From the NCBI RefSeq assembly GCF_001571285.1, contig NZ_BCTM01000017.1, forward strand, positions 1 to 64,000: DNA of 64,000 bases, in the 5' to 3' direction. Each line of letters begins with the position of its first letter. Position 1 is the first letter of the stretch. The DNA is from Kluyvera cryocrescens NBRC 102467 (GTDB lineage Bacteria > Pseudomonadota > Gammaproteobacteria > Enterobacterales > Enterobacteriaceae). A program made the position numbers and the translations under genes. The notes under the pieces were generated by a model. That model was not told where the DNA came from and ran no database searches. It saw only the letters and a program-made list of their open reading frames with translations. Positions 38,600-46,660 of this stretch are shown here, one piece after another.

Positions 38600-38644
38600 T
38601 CCCTTCCTCGTCGGGCCTAACGACGCGGAGGGGATTTTTTTTAG
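38600..38644 (+). terminator. Terminator/attenuator between speA and speB
   Basis: CCCTTCCTCGTCG pairs imperfectly with CGACGCGGAGGGG across a GGCCTAA loop, followed by a run of eight T. It lies 25 nt before speB, so speB needs readthrough or a promoter of its own. Confidence 0.75.
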
Positions 38645-38668
38645 CATGATTTTACAAGAGGTCAGCAC

Positions 38669-39589
38669 ATGAGCACCTTAGGTCATCAATACGACAACTC
38701 CCTGGTTTCCAATGCGTTTGGTTTTTTACGTCTGCCGATGAACTTCCAGCCGTACGACAGCGACGCAGATTGGGTGATTACTGGCGTACCGTTTGATATG
38801 GCGACCTCCGGTCGTGCCGGCGGCCGTCACGGCCCGGCGGCGATTCGTCAGGTTTCCACTAACCTGGCCTGGGAGCACAACCGCTTCCCGTGGAACTTCG
38901 ACATGCGCGAGCGTCTGAACGTAGTGGACTGCGGCGACCTGGTTTACGCTTTCGGCGATGCCCGTGAAATGAGCGAAAAACTGCAGGCGCATGCGGAAAA
39001 ACTGCTGGCGGCCGGTAAACGTATGCTCTCCTTCGGTGGCGACCACTTTGTGACTCTGCCGCTGCTGCGTGCGCACGCTAAACATTTCGGCAAAATGGCG
39101 CTGGTGCACTTTGATGCCCATACCGACACCTACGCCAACGGCTGCGAATTTGACCACGGCACTATGTTCTACACCGCACCGAACGAAGGTCTGATTGATC
39201 CGAACCACTCGGTGCAGATTGGTATCCGCACCGAGTTCGATAAAGACAACGGCTTCACCGTGCTCGACGCCTGCCAGGTGAACGATCGCGGCGTGGACGA
39301 TATCATCGCACAGGTTAAGCAGATTGTTGGCGATATGCCGGTTTACCTGACCTTTGATATCGACTGCCTGGATCCGGCGTTTGCACCGGGTACCGGTACG
39401 CCGGTGATCGGCGGCCTGACCTCCGATCGCGCCATTAAGCTGGTGCGTGGCCTCAAGGATCTCAACATTGTCGGTATGGACGTGGTTGAAGTTGCTCCGG
39501 CCTACGACCAGTCTGAAATCACCGCGCTGGCCGCGGCAACCCTGGCGCTGGAAATGCTCTATATCCAGGCGGCGAAAAAAGGCGAATAA
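38669..39589 (+). CDS. speB: Agmatinase SpeB
   Basis: The 306-aa ureohydrolase splits agmatine to putrescine and urea. Mn-binding motifs are [20 protein letters not shown] and [20 protein letters not shown]. It completes the SpeA-SpeB putrescine route. On the opposite strand the MFS gene appears to read into its last 71 bases, which I attribute to a frameshift in that gene. Confidence 0.97.
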   Translation: MSTLGHQYDNSLVSNAFGFLRLPMNFQPYDSDADWVITGVPFDMATSGRAGGRHGPAAIRQVSTNLAWEHNRFPWNFDMRERLNVVDCGDLVYAFGDAREMSEKLQAHAEKLLAAGKRMLSFGGDHFVTLPLLRAHAKHFGKMALVHFDAHTDTYANGCEFDHGTMFYTAPNEGLIDPNHSVQIGIRTEFDKDNGFTVLDACQVNDRGVDDIIAQVKQIVGDMPVYLTFDIDCLDPAFAPGTGTPVIGGLTSDRAIKLVRGLKDLNIVGMDVVEVAPAYDQSEITALAAATLALEMLYIQAAKKGE

Positions 39590-40805
39590 GCCTTAGACGC
39601 TCACTGCTGCTGCGCGACGCATGCGCAGCAGCAGCATTCCCCCCCGCCAGCAGCGTGATAATCTGCGAGGCAACCAGCACCGAAAACCCGGAGCTGACCG
39701 ATCCCACCGATTTCATCACGATCCCCATCAACAGCGGGATGAACGCCGCGCAGATGTTGCCAATGCCATTGATAATCCCGTAAGCACTGCCCACCACTTC
39801 CCGCGCGGCATGATGCTGTACTACTGCTGGAATTGCCGCGCCCTGCAAACCCCAGAAAATATTCGCCGAAAGCATAAACAGCGCCAGCATGGCCGGTTGA
39901 TGGCTTAACATCAGCGCCATCACTGACAGCGCCGTCAGTAAACCGCCCGCCACAAACAGCACCGGTGCCTGTTCCGGACGCATTTTGTCGAGCAGCACGC
40001 CGCCGAGAAACTTAGAACCCAGACTCAGGATGAAAGGAACGGCCGCGAGCAAGCCGGTTGCATGCAGCGAAAAGTGGTGCTCATCGCGCAACCATGCCGG
40101 CAGCCAGGCACTGCTGCCCCAGAGGTAGCTGAGCGTGGCGATTTCGACCAGCAGGATCCAGCCCAGCAGTGGCGTCCGCCAGGCAAGACCGAAAGTTTGC
40201 ACAAAGCTCGCGCTGCGGCGTTTGGCTTCCCGATGAGGGGCGGGGAGAAAGCGCCAGATGAGACCGCCGCCGAGCAGCAGGTTCATCACCGCCAGCGCGT
40301 AAAACGATCCCATCCAGCCAAAGTGCGTCATTGTCCAGGTGACCAGCGGAAAGCCAACTGCCAGCCCCAAAGAGACGCCCAGTGCGGTAACCGCATTAGG
40401 TTTACCGATCTCATCGGCATTAAAGTTATCGCTGATAAAGCGTGTTTTCAGTGAGAACAGTGGCCCTTCTGCGATGCCCAGAATGATGCGTGCCACCAGC
40501 ATACCCATCAGCGATCCCAGCAGGGGCGATATGGCGCATACCGTAGCCCAAATAAGGATGCTGCCCAGCAGTCCTTGCCGGTAATTGAAGCGATTTTCAA
40601 TAACCGGAGTTAATAATAAAGCGGAAAATCCATAACCCAGAAGAAAACAGGTCATCAGCATTCCTTGTAACATTCTGTTTTCATTTAAACGGAAGTGATC
40701 CGCGAATTCTGGGTTGAGAATCATCACCGAGATATTTACCCGGTCGATATAGGAAATAATAATTAACAAAAGCAATGCGATTGTTCCCTGCCATCTTGCC
40801 GTCAT
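39519..40805 (-). CDS. MFS transporter of the island (probable C-terminal frameshift)
   Basis: This major facilitator carrier has about 12 membrane segments and resembles the anion:cation symporter group ([17 protein letters not shown] at the start, [34 protein letters not shown]). As read it has 428 aa, and the tail after LLAGG turns into non-membrane sequence overlapping speB by 71 bases. Removing one C from the seven-C run at 39639-39645 gives [19 protein letters not shown] and a stop at 39593-39595, making a 403-aa protein that ends 3 nt from speB. It is divergent from the catabolic operon and likely imports its substrate. AAGGCGG precedes the ATG. Confidence 0.88.
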   Translation of the reverse strand: MTARWQGTIALLLLIIISYIDRVNISVMILNPEFADHFRLNENRMLQGMLMTCFLLGYGFSALLLTPVIENRFNYRQGLLGSILIWATVCAISPLLGSLMGMLVARIILGIAEGPLFSLKTRFISDNFNADEIGKPNAVTALGVSLGLAVGFPLVTWTMTHFGWMGSFYALAVMNLLLGGGLIWRFLPAPHREAKRRSASFVQTFGLAWRTPLLGWILLVEIATLSYLWGSSAWLPAWLRDEHHFSLHATGLLAAVPFILSLGSKFLGGVLLDKMRPEQAPVLFVAGGLLTALSVMALMLSHQPAMLALFMLSANIFWGLQGAAIPAVVQHHAAREVVGSAYGIINGIGNICAAFIPLLMGIVMKSVGSVSSGFSVLVASQIITLLAGGNAAAAHASRSSSERLRLIRLFSPPGYRAFPAPGLPRPAR

Positions 40806-40871
40806 GACTTCCGCCTTAAGGATTTTTATTGGGTTGTGTTGTTATTCTGGTTATTATCACGGATCTAAAAT

Positions 40872-40887
40872 GGTTCATATATGAAAC
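40872..40887. promoter_or_regulatory. Island operator copy 1
   Basis: GGTTCATATATGAAAC matches the perfect palindrome of copy 3 (GTTTCATATATGAAAC) at 15 of 16 positions. It lies 67 bp upstream of the divergent MFS gene. It is a candidate site for the island's IclR-type regulator. Confidence 0.65.
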
Positions 40888-40918
40888 TAATTGTTTTTAT
40901 TGATAAAGATAACATGTT

Positions 40919-40934
40919 GTTTCATATGTGAAAC
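40919..40934. promoter_or_regulatory. Island operator copy 2
   Basis: GTTTCATATGTGAAAC keeps both GTTTCA/TGAAAC arms with one change in the centre relative to copy 3. Its centre is 47 bp from that of copy 1, so the two may be bound cooperatively. Confidence 0.65.
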
Positions 40935-41136
40935 AGTTTGGCAGCCGCATTTAATAATTTTTAGAGACTAATGGTAGAACAAGTCAATATCTATTTATAA
41001 AAAATAGAGGTCATTAATAAAATGTATTCCTGACGTTTGTGGTAATGAAATTTTCATATCGCTGCATTTTTTCGTGATCGTTTGCACACTTAGCTAATTA
41101 AATAGTGCTCGATTAACAATTCGGTCACATTCCCCC

Positions 41137-41164
41137 TTGACGTAGCCCACACCGCTTTTATATT
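41137..41164 (+). promoter_or_regulatory. Promoter of the island's catabolic operon
   Basis: TTGACG at 41137-41142 and TATATT at 41159-41164 are 16 bp apart, a good sigma70-type promoter. Transcription would start near 41171, placing operator copy 3 just downstream of it, where a bound protein would block elongation. Confidence 0.55.
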
Positions 41165-41187
41165 GACCGTATTAAATAAGAAACAGA

Positions 41188-41203
41188 GTTTCATATATGA
41201 AAC
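41188..41203. promoter_or_regulatory. Island operator copy 3
   Basis: GTTTCATATATGAAAC is a perfect 16-bp palindrome between the probable promoter and the ferredoxin ribosome site, 19 nt before the ATG. Its position suggests repression in the absence of inducer. Confidence 0.7.
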
Positions 41204-41222
41204 AAAGGCCTGGAGGATCGCG

Positions 41223-41546
41223 ATGAGCTGGATAGGCGTATGTGATGCAGAGCAAGTACAGGAAGATTTCCCTTTTAGCGGCAATATCGAAGGCAAAGAG
41301 ATCGGCATTTATTTGATAGATGGCGAATATTTTGCGCTGGAAGATGTATGCCCCCACGCCTATGCGCTGTTGAGCCAGGGCTTTGTCGAAGACGGCAAAG
41401 TGGAGTGCCCACTGCACGAGGCCGTTTTCGATGTCAAAACTGGGCAGTGCCTGCACGGCCCCGGCGGACGCGATCTTAACCGCTACCCGGTTCGGGTATT
41501 TGAGAACCAGATTCAGATTACGTTTATCGAGGAGACCGTGGCATGA
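41223..41546 (+). CDS. Rieske [2Fe-2S] ferredoxin component
   Basis: The 107-aa protein has the Rieske cluster motif C-x-H (Cys43, His45 in VCPHAYALL) and C-x2-H (Cys62, His65 in ECPLHEAVF). This is the small ferredoxin that carries electrons from reductase to oxygenase in multicomponent Rieske systems (BphA3/HcaC type). The ATG at 41223 follows GGAGG. It overlaps the next gene by 4 nt (ATGA). Confidence 0.92.
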   Translation: MSWIGVCDAEQVQEDFPFSGNIEGKEIGIYLIDGEYFALEDVCPHAYALLSQGFVEDGKVECPLHEAVFDVKTGQCLHGPGGRDLNRYPVRVFENQIQITFIEETVA

Positions 41547-41851
41547 GCGAAACCCAGGATTTTAACCCCGCGTTGCCGGAGAGCCGTCAGTTCACTCCGC
41601 CGGCCGAAGGCGGTAATGGTGCGATTCATAAACCGGGGAGCTATGAGAATCTTATCTGGCAGACCCGCAGCCGCGTCCCGGAAAACTGGGAACTGAATCT
41701 GATTGCGGCACTGGAGACGCTCTTCGAACAGGGCGTTGATACGCTCCCTGAGCTGGTCAACGGGCTGAACGCGGCCCGCATGCACGATCAGCAGGGTGAG
41801 CCGTGGAGCGACAGCAGCTTCCAGGCATTCTTACAGGTTAATGGTTACTGA
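41543..41851 (+). CDS. Small conserved protein of the Rieske operon
   Basis: The 102-aa protein has no enzyme signature. Its N-terminus is Pro/Gly-rich; the C-terminal half (residues 50-100) looks like a small helical domain with LETLFEQGVDTLPELVNGLN and GEPWSDSSFQAFLQVNGY, which resembles the recombinase-like helix-turn-helix fold noted for proteins in similar operons. It lies between the ferredoxin and the oxygenase, where a beta subunit might be expected, but it is too short and unlike one. Its role is unknown; overlap with the ferredoxin gene implies coupled translation. Confidence 0.8.
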   Translation: MSETQDFNPALPESRQFTPPAEGGNGAIHKPGSYENLIWQTRSRVPENWELNLIAALETLFEQGVDTLPELVNGLNAARMHDQQGEPWSDSSFQAFLQVNGY

Positions 41852-41861
41852 GGGCAGGGCG

Positions 41862-42884
41862 ATGACGACGAGCGTACAACACTATCTCGACACGGGCCTG
41901 CGCGGCCTTTGGTATCCGGTACTGGCCAGTTGGGAAGTCCAGTCGGCACCGGTGGGTATTACCCGCCTTGGCGAACAGATTGTGGTCTGGCGTAACAAAG
42001 ATGGCCAAGTGCAGGCGCTGGAAGACCGCTGCCCGCACCGCGGGGCGCGTCTGTCGATGGGCTGGAACCTGGGCGACCGTATCGCCTGCTGGTATCACGG
42101 GGTTGAAGTGGCGGGCAATGGTGAAGTCAAAGATGTTCCCGCTGTCGATAAATGCCCGCTGGTCGGGCAGCAGTGCGTGCGCAGCTACAACGTACAGGAA
42201 GCGCACGGCGCGATTTTCCTGTGGTTTGGCGTCACCGCAGACCAGCAGCCCGATGAGCTAACCTTCCCAACGGAATTGGCCGACGGCGAAGCCTACAGCA
42301 ACTTCCTGTGCACCGCGGCGTGGGACTGTAACTATCAGTACGCGCTGGAAAACGTGATGGATCCGATGCACGGTACCTACCTGCACTCCTCCTCGCACTC
42401 GATGGCCGAAGGCGATCGCAAAGCCGATATGGTGCTACAGCCCACCAAAACCGGCTTCATTTTTGAGAAAAAAGGCCAAAGCGGCGTCAACTTTGACTGG
42501 GTGGAGCTGGGTAACAGCGGCACCTACTGGATGCGCCTGTCGATCCCCTACAAGCAGCGTTTCGGGCCAGGCGGCCACTTCTTTATCGTCGGCATGGTGG
42601 TGCCGGAAGATAACGATCACTGCCGCGTGTTCTTCTGGCGTATCCGCCGCGTACAGGGCTGGCAGCGCGACATGTGGCGCTTCATGTACCGCAATCGCCT
42701 GGAAAAACTGCATTGGGAAGTGCTGGAACAAGACCGCGTGGTGCTCGAAAGCCTGGCGCCGAACGCCCGTGAACATGAATACCTCTATCAGCATGATGTC
42801 GGGCTGTCCCGTCTGCGCCGCATGATGCAAAAGGCGGCTAAAGAACAGCTGGCACGCCGGGAACAGCAGCAGGGAGCGGCCTGA
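41862..42884 (+). CDS. Rieske non-heme iron oxygenase, alpha subunit
   Basis: The 340-aa terminal oxygenase has the Rieske motif Cys57-x-His59 and Cys76-x2-His79 (CPHRGA and CWYHG) and the mononuclear iron site Asp167, His170, His175 (NVMDPMHGTYLH) with a later Asp near 291. It is short compared with benzoate or biphenyl alpha subunits (about 450) and nearer to phthalate/vanillate/caffeine-type homomultimers that need no beta subunit; none is encoded here. It inserts O2 into the pathway substrate. The ATG at 41862 follows GAGGGCAGGG. Confidence 0.9.
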   Translation: MTTSVQHYLDTGLRGLWYPVLASWEVQSAPVGITRLGEQIVVWRNKDGQVQALEDRCPHRGARLSMGWNLGDRIACWYHGVEVAGNGEVKDVPAVDKCPLVGQQCVRSYNVQEAHGAIFLWFGVTADQQPDELTFPTELADGEAYSNFLCTAAWDCNYQYALENVMDPMHGTYLHSSSHSMAEGDRKADMVLQPTKTGFIFEKKGQSGVNFDWVELGNSGTYWMRLSIPYKQRFGPGGHFFIVGMVVPEDNDHCRVFFWRIRRVQGWQRDMWRFMYRNRLEKLHWEVLEQDRVVLESLAPNAREHEYLYQHDVGLSRLRRMMQKAAKEQLARREQQQGAA

Positions 42885-43633
42885 TGAATGGCCTTCTGAA
42901 CGGTAAACGGATTGTGATTACCGGTGCAGCGCGCGGGCTGGGCTACCACTTTGCCAAAGCCTGCGCAGAGCAGGGCGCAGCGGTGGTGATGTGCGACATT
43001 CTGGCAGGTGAGCTTGCCGAAAGCGCCCACGGGCTGCGCGAGCAGGGCTACGCGATTGAATCGCACGTTATCGATCTGGCGGATGCGCGCGCGATCGACA
43101 GCGCCTTCAGCGCGATCGCTGAGAAGGGCCAGATTGATGGTCTGGTCAACAACGCGGCGATGGCCACCGGCGTCGGCGGTAAAAACATGCTCGATTACGA
43201 TGCGGATCTTTGGGATCGGGTGATGACGGTAAACGTCAAAGGCACCTGGCTTGTCACTCGTGCGGCGGTGCCGCTGCTGCGCGAAGGATCGGGCATCGTC
43301 AACGTGGCTTCGGACACTGCGCTGTGGGGCGCACCGCGTCTGATGGCCTACGTCGCCAGCAAAGGGGCGGTGATTGCCATGACGCGTTCAATGGCCCGTG
43401 AACTGGGTGAGAAACGCATTCATATCAACGCCATTGCGCCGGGGCTAACCCGCGTTGAGGCGACAGAATATGTGCCTGCGGAGCGACACCAGCTTTATGA
43501 AAACGGGCGCGCGCTTAACGGCGCACAGCAGCCGGAAGATGTCACCGGCAGCGTGGTTTGGCTGTTAAGCGACCTGTCGCGGTTTATCACCGGCCAACTG
43601 ATCCCGGTCAACGGCGGTTTTGTTTTTAACTGA
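42884..43633 (+). CDS. Short-chain dehydrogenase (candidate cis-diol dehydrogenase)
   Basis: The 249-aa classical SDR has the NAD(P) motif TGAARGLG at residues 13-20, NNAA at 89-92, and the catalytic Ser143, Tyr156 and Lys160 (YVASK). It overlaps the oxygenase stop by one base (TGATG). Directly after a Rieske oxygenase, it would oxidise the cis-dihydrodiol, restoring the aromatic ring; that role is inferred from position. Confidence 0.9.
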   Translation: MNGLLNGKRIVITGAARGLGYHFAKACAEQGAAVVMCDILAGELAESAHGLREQGYAIESHVIDLADARAIDSAFSAIAEKGQIDGLVNNAAMATGVGGKNMLDYDADLWDRVMTVNVKGTWLVTRAAVPLLREGSGIVNVASDTALWGAPRLMAYVASKGAVIAMTRSMARELGEKRIHINAIAPGLTRVEATEYVPAERHQLYENGRALNGAQQPEDVTGSVVWLLSDLSRFITGQLIPVNGGFVFN

Positions 43634-43646
43634 GGGTGGAGTTCCT

Positions 43647-44435
43647 ATGGCGAACGATCAGGAAGTGAAGTATCTGGTGCCGGGGCTGGAACGTGGCTTA
43701 CAGCTGCTGTTGGCCTTCGGCGAGCAGCATCGCGATCTGACCTTTGCCGAACTGCACCGGCTGGTGGATATGCCGAAAGCCACTGCTTATCGCGTGGTGC
43801 AAACGCTGGAGTACATGGGGTTCCTGGAGCGAAATACGCGCACCAATACCTTTTCGCTTGGCATGAACGTGCTGCGTCTGGGCTTTGAATATATCGCCTC
43901 GCTGGATGTTGCTCAGGTAGGCCAGCCGGTGATTGAACAGCTGCGCGACACCAGCCAATGCAGCAGCCATCTGGCGATTCGCGATGGGCGCGACATCATC
44001 TACATCGCCCGCGTCAGCGCTGCCGGTTCACGGATTAATCAGGTCAGTATCGGTACGCGACTGCCGGTGCACTGCACCTCGCTTGGCCGCATGCTGTTAA
44101 CCGATGTTTCCCGCGCTGACTTTGAACAGTTGTTCCCGCAGGAGCGACTGCCGGGCAATACGCCGGGCCAGCTTTTCGAGCGCGAAGCGTTGTGGCAGAT
44201 GGTGCAACAGGACAAAGCCCGTGGCTTTGTTATTGGTGAATCCTTCTTCCGCCACGGCATCTCGTCCATCGTCTACCCGGTCTATGACCGCAGCGGCCGG
44301 GTGGCCGCGGTGGTGAGCATTCTGGTGCCCGCCGAGGAGATCCCGCAAACCGACAGAGAGCGTTTGCAACAGGAGGTTCGCCTGGCGGCGGACAAAATTT
44401 CTGGCTTCTTAGGGCATCTTTCTCAAGCCAGTTAA
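43647..44435 (+). CDS. IclR-family transcription regulator
   Basis: The 262-aa protein has an N-terminal winged helix-turn-helix (LTFAELHRLVDMPKATAYRVVQTLEYMGFLER, residues about 30-62) and the IclR ligand domain (GTRLPVHCTSLGRMLL, GISSIVYPVYDRSGRVAAVVS). It lies inside the operon on the same strand. IclR proteins bind AT-rich palindromes near promoters; the three GTTTCATATATGAAAC copies upstream are the obvious candidates. The ATG at 43647 follows GAGGGTGGA. Confidence 0.92.
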   Translation: MANDQEVKYLVPGLERGLQLLLAFGEQHRDLTFAELHRLVDMPKATAYRVVQTLEYMGFLERNTRTNTFSLGMNVLRLGFEYIASLDVAQVGQPVIEQLRDTSQCSSHLAIRDGRDIIYIARVSAAGSRINQVSIGTRLPVHCTSLGRMLLTDVSRADFEQLFPQERLPGNTPGQLFEREALWQMVQQDKARGFVIGESFFRHGISSIVYPVYDRSGRVAAVVSILVPAEEIPQTDRERLQQEVRLAADKISGFLGHLSQAS

Positions 44436-44523
44436 ATCAGTGAGTTAACTCTAGGCGCCGAAGGGCGTCGGGCATGTCTTACGCCCAAATTCGGGTGATA
44501 AACGGTAAATGAGGCAACCTGTG

Positions 44524-45450
44524 ATGAGCGTGATTGGAATAGAAAAGCTGGAATTTGGCGTCGATAACCTGACGCATTGCGCCAAATTTATGCATGATTT
44601 TGGCCTGACCGGCGACGCCAGTGGCCAGCGTTTTACAACCTTAAGCGGCGCGAGCGTCGAACTGAATGCTACCGATTGCCCCGATCTTCCACCGGCCTTT
44701 GAGGCCGGGAATACCCTGCGCCGAATGACCTGGGCGGTGGCTGACTCACAGAGTCTTGAAGCGCTAAGACCGAAACTGGCGATTCAGCCGGGCTTTCGTG
44801 AAGTGGACGGCGCGCTGGAGTGCCTTGACCCGAACGGCATGACGCTACGGGTGCAGGTTAGCCAGCAGGTGCCGGTTGAACTCAACGTTGAGCCGATTAA
44901 TCAGTGGGGCGACGTGCGCCGCATCGATACCCCAAGCCCGGTTTACGATCGCGCCCAGCCGATAAACATCGGCCATGTGGTGTTCTTTGTTGAAGAGCTG
45001 GCGGCGGCGGAGAAATTCTATCGCGAAATGCTCGGTTTCCAGGTCTCTGACCGTTACATCAACCGCGCGGTGTTCCTGCGCTGTGGCGCACGCGGCGGTC
45101 ACCACAACCTCTTTTTGCTTCAGTTACCTAATCGGAAACGTGGGCTGAACCATGTGGCGTTCACCGTGCGTGATATCCATGAGGTGATTGGCGGCGGTAT
45201 CGCCATGAACAAGCACGACTGGAGCACCTTTATCGGTCCTGGCCGCCATCCCGTGTCCTCGGCCTATTTCTGGTACGTCAACAGCCCAACCGGCGGCGCG
45301 TTTGAGTACTACACCAACGATGACTACCTGACGGAAAACTGGCAGCCGCGCGAGCTGGAGCACTCCCTGGTGTCGTTTACCGAATGGGCAGTTGAAGGCG
45401 GGATTGACCATGATACTCGTCGCCAGCAGCAGAAGTCGGAGGCGGTATGA
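44524..45450 (+). CDS. VOC-family extradiol-type dioxygenase
   Basis: The 308-aa protein has two vicinal oxygen chelate domains, like BphC-type extradiol dioxygenases. The C-terminal domain keeps the metal triad His151 (NIGHVVFF), His210 (LNHVAFTV) and Glu261 (GGAFEYY). It would cleave a catechol-like ring next to the hydroxyls. The ATG at 44524 has GAGG at the right distance. The gene overlaps the reductase gene by 4 nt. Confidence 0.88.
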   Translation: MSVIGIEKLEFGVDNLTHCAKFMHDFGLTGDASGQRFTTLSGASVELNATDCPDLPPAFEAGNTLRRMTWAVADSQSLEALRPKLAIQPGFREVDGALECLDPNGMTLRVQVSQQVPVELNVEPINQWGDVRRIDTPSPVYDRAQPINIGHVVFFVEELAAAEKFYREMLGFQVSDRYINRAVFLRCGARGGHHNLFLLQLPNRKRGLNHVAFTVRDIHEVIGGGIAMNKHDWSTFIGPGRHPVSSAYFWYVNSPTGGAFEYYTNDDYLTENWQPRELEHSLVSFTEWAVEGGIDHDTRRQQQKSEAV

Positions 45451-46634
45451 CGGCACGCATTGTCATTATTGGCGGCGGTCAGGCGGGCGGCTGGGCGGCA
45501 AAAACGCTGCGCGATGAAGGCTTTAGCGGTGAAATCTGCGTGGTGGCGGAAGAGGCGTGGGATTTTTACGAGCGCCCTCCGTTGTCGAAGGCCTCCCTGC
45601 TGGAGCCCGATGCCGCGCTGCCGCGTCTGTTCAGCGAAGAGGTGCAGCAGAATCTGAATTTACGCTGGTATCGTCCGCAGCGCGCCGAGGCGATTGATCG
45701 CGAGGCAAAAACGGTACGTCTGAGCAACGGTGAGTCTCTGGCCTACGACCAGTTGCTGATCGCGACCGGCGGCCGCGCACGCCTGCCGGGCGCCGAGTGG
45801 GCGAAACATCCGCAGGTCTATACCTTACGCCACTGGCAGGATGCGCAGCGTTTGAAGCAGCGGCTGGCGCAAAGCCAACGGCTGGCCATTATTGGCGGCG
45901 GTTGGATTGGCCTGGAAATTGCCGCCTCGGCGCGCAAGTGCGGCGTTGCGGTGACGTTATTCGAGCAGCAGCCGACGCTGTGCATGCGCTCGGTCAGCCG
46001 CGATGTTTCAGCACATTTAGCGCTGATGCATCGCCAGCAGGGCGTGGATGTGCGCACCGGCTGCGGTGGGCTGGAGCTGGAGGACGATAATGGTCACCCG
46101 GTGATTCAATGCGACGGCAAGCGCGAAACCTTCGACGCGGTAGTGGTGGGGATCGGCGTCGATCTTAACCTCGAACTGGCGCGCAACGCCGGGCTGGATA
46201 TCGCGCAGGGGATCGTGGTGGATGCGCAGGGGCGCACCTCGGATCCGGCCATTTTTGCCGCCGGGGATGTGGCTCAGCACCATCACTATGGCCTGTGTAT
46301 TCAGTCGTGGGCCTTTGCGCAAAATCAGGCGGTGGCAACGGCCAAAGCGATGCTCGACCCGCAGGCCGCAGGCTATGACGAAGCGCCGTGGCTGTGGTCG
46401 GATCAATATCAATACAACATTCAGATCCTCGGGATCCCATCTCAGGGGAGTGAAACAGTCGTTCGCGATAATGCCCTTTATTTCTCGCTGGATGATAACG
46501 GACGGCTCACGCAGCTGGTGGCGTTTAACGATGCACGCACCGTCAAGCTGGCAAAACGCTGGATGGCGGCGGGACGAGATTTGTCGGACGTACCGCTCGC
46601 TGACCCGACCTTTTCACTGATGTCATTACGCTAA
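45447..46634 (+). CDS. Ferredoxin-NAD(P)H reductase component
   Basis: The 395-aa flavoprotein has an FAD motif IIGGGQAGGWAAKTLR at the N-terminus, an NAD(P) motif IIGGGWIGLEIA near residue 150, the FAD-ribityl motif IFAAGDVAQ near 270, and a C-terminal reductase domain. It is the BphA4/HcaD type that feeds electrons to Rieske ferredoxins, completing the three-component oxygenase here. Confidence 0.92.
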   Translation: MTARIVIIGGGQAGGWAAKTLRDEGFSGEICVVAEEAWDFYERPPLSKASLLEPDAALPRLFSEEVQQNLNLRWYRPQRAEAIDREAKTVRLSNGESLAYDQLLIATGGRARLPGAEWAKHPQVYTLRHWQDAQRLKQRLAQSQRLAIIGGGWIGLEIAASARKCGVAVTLFEQQPTLCMRSVSRDVSAHLALMHRQQGVDVRTGCGGLELEDDNGHPVIQCDGKRETFDAVVVGIGVDLNLELARNAGLDIAQGIVVDAQGRTSDPAIFAAGDVAQHHHYGLCIQSWAFAQNQAVATAKAMLDPQAAGYDEAPWLWSDQYQYNIQILGIPSQGSETVVRDNALYFSLDDNGRLTQLVAFNDARTVKLAKRWMAAGRDLSDVPLADPTFSLMSLR

Positions 46635-46660
46635 AACGCGCGCACCCTCAGGGGGGATAA

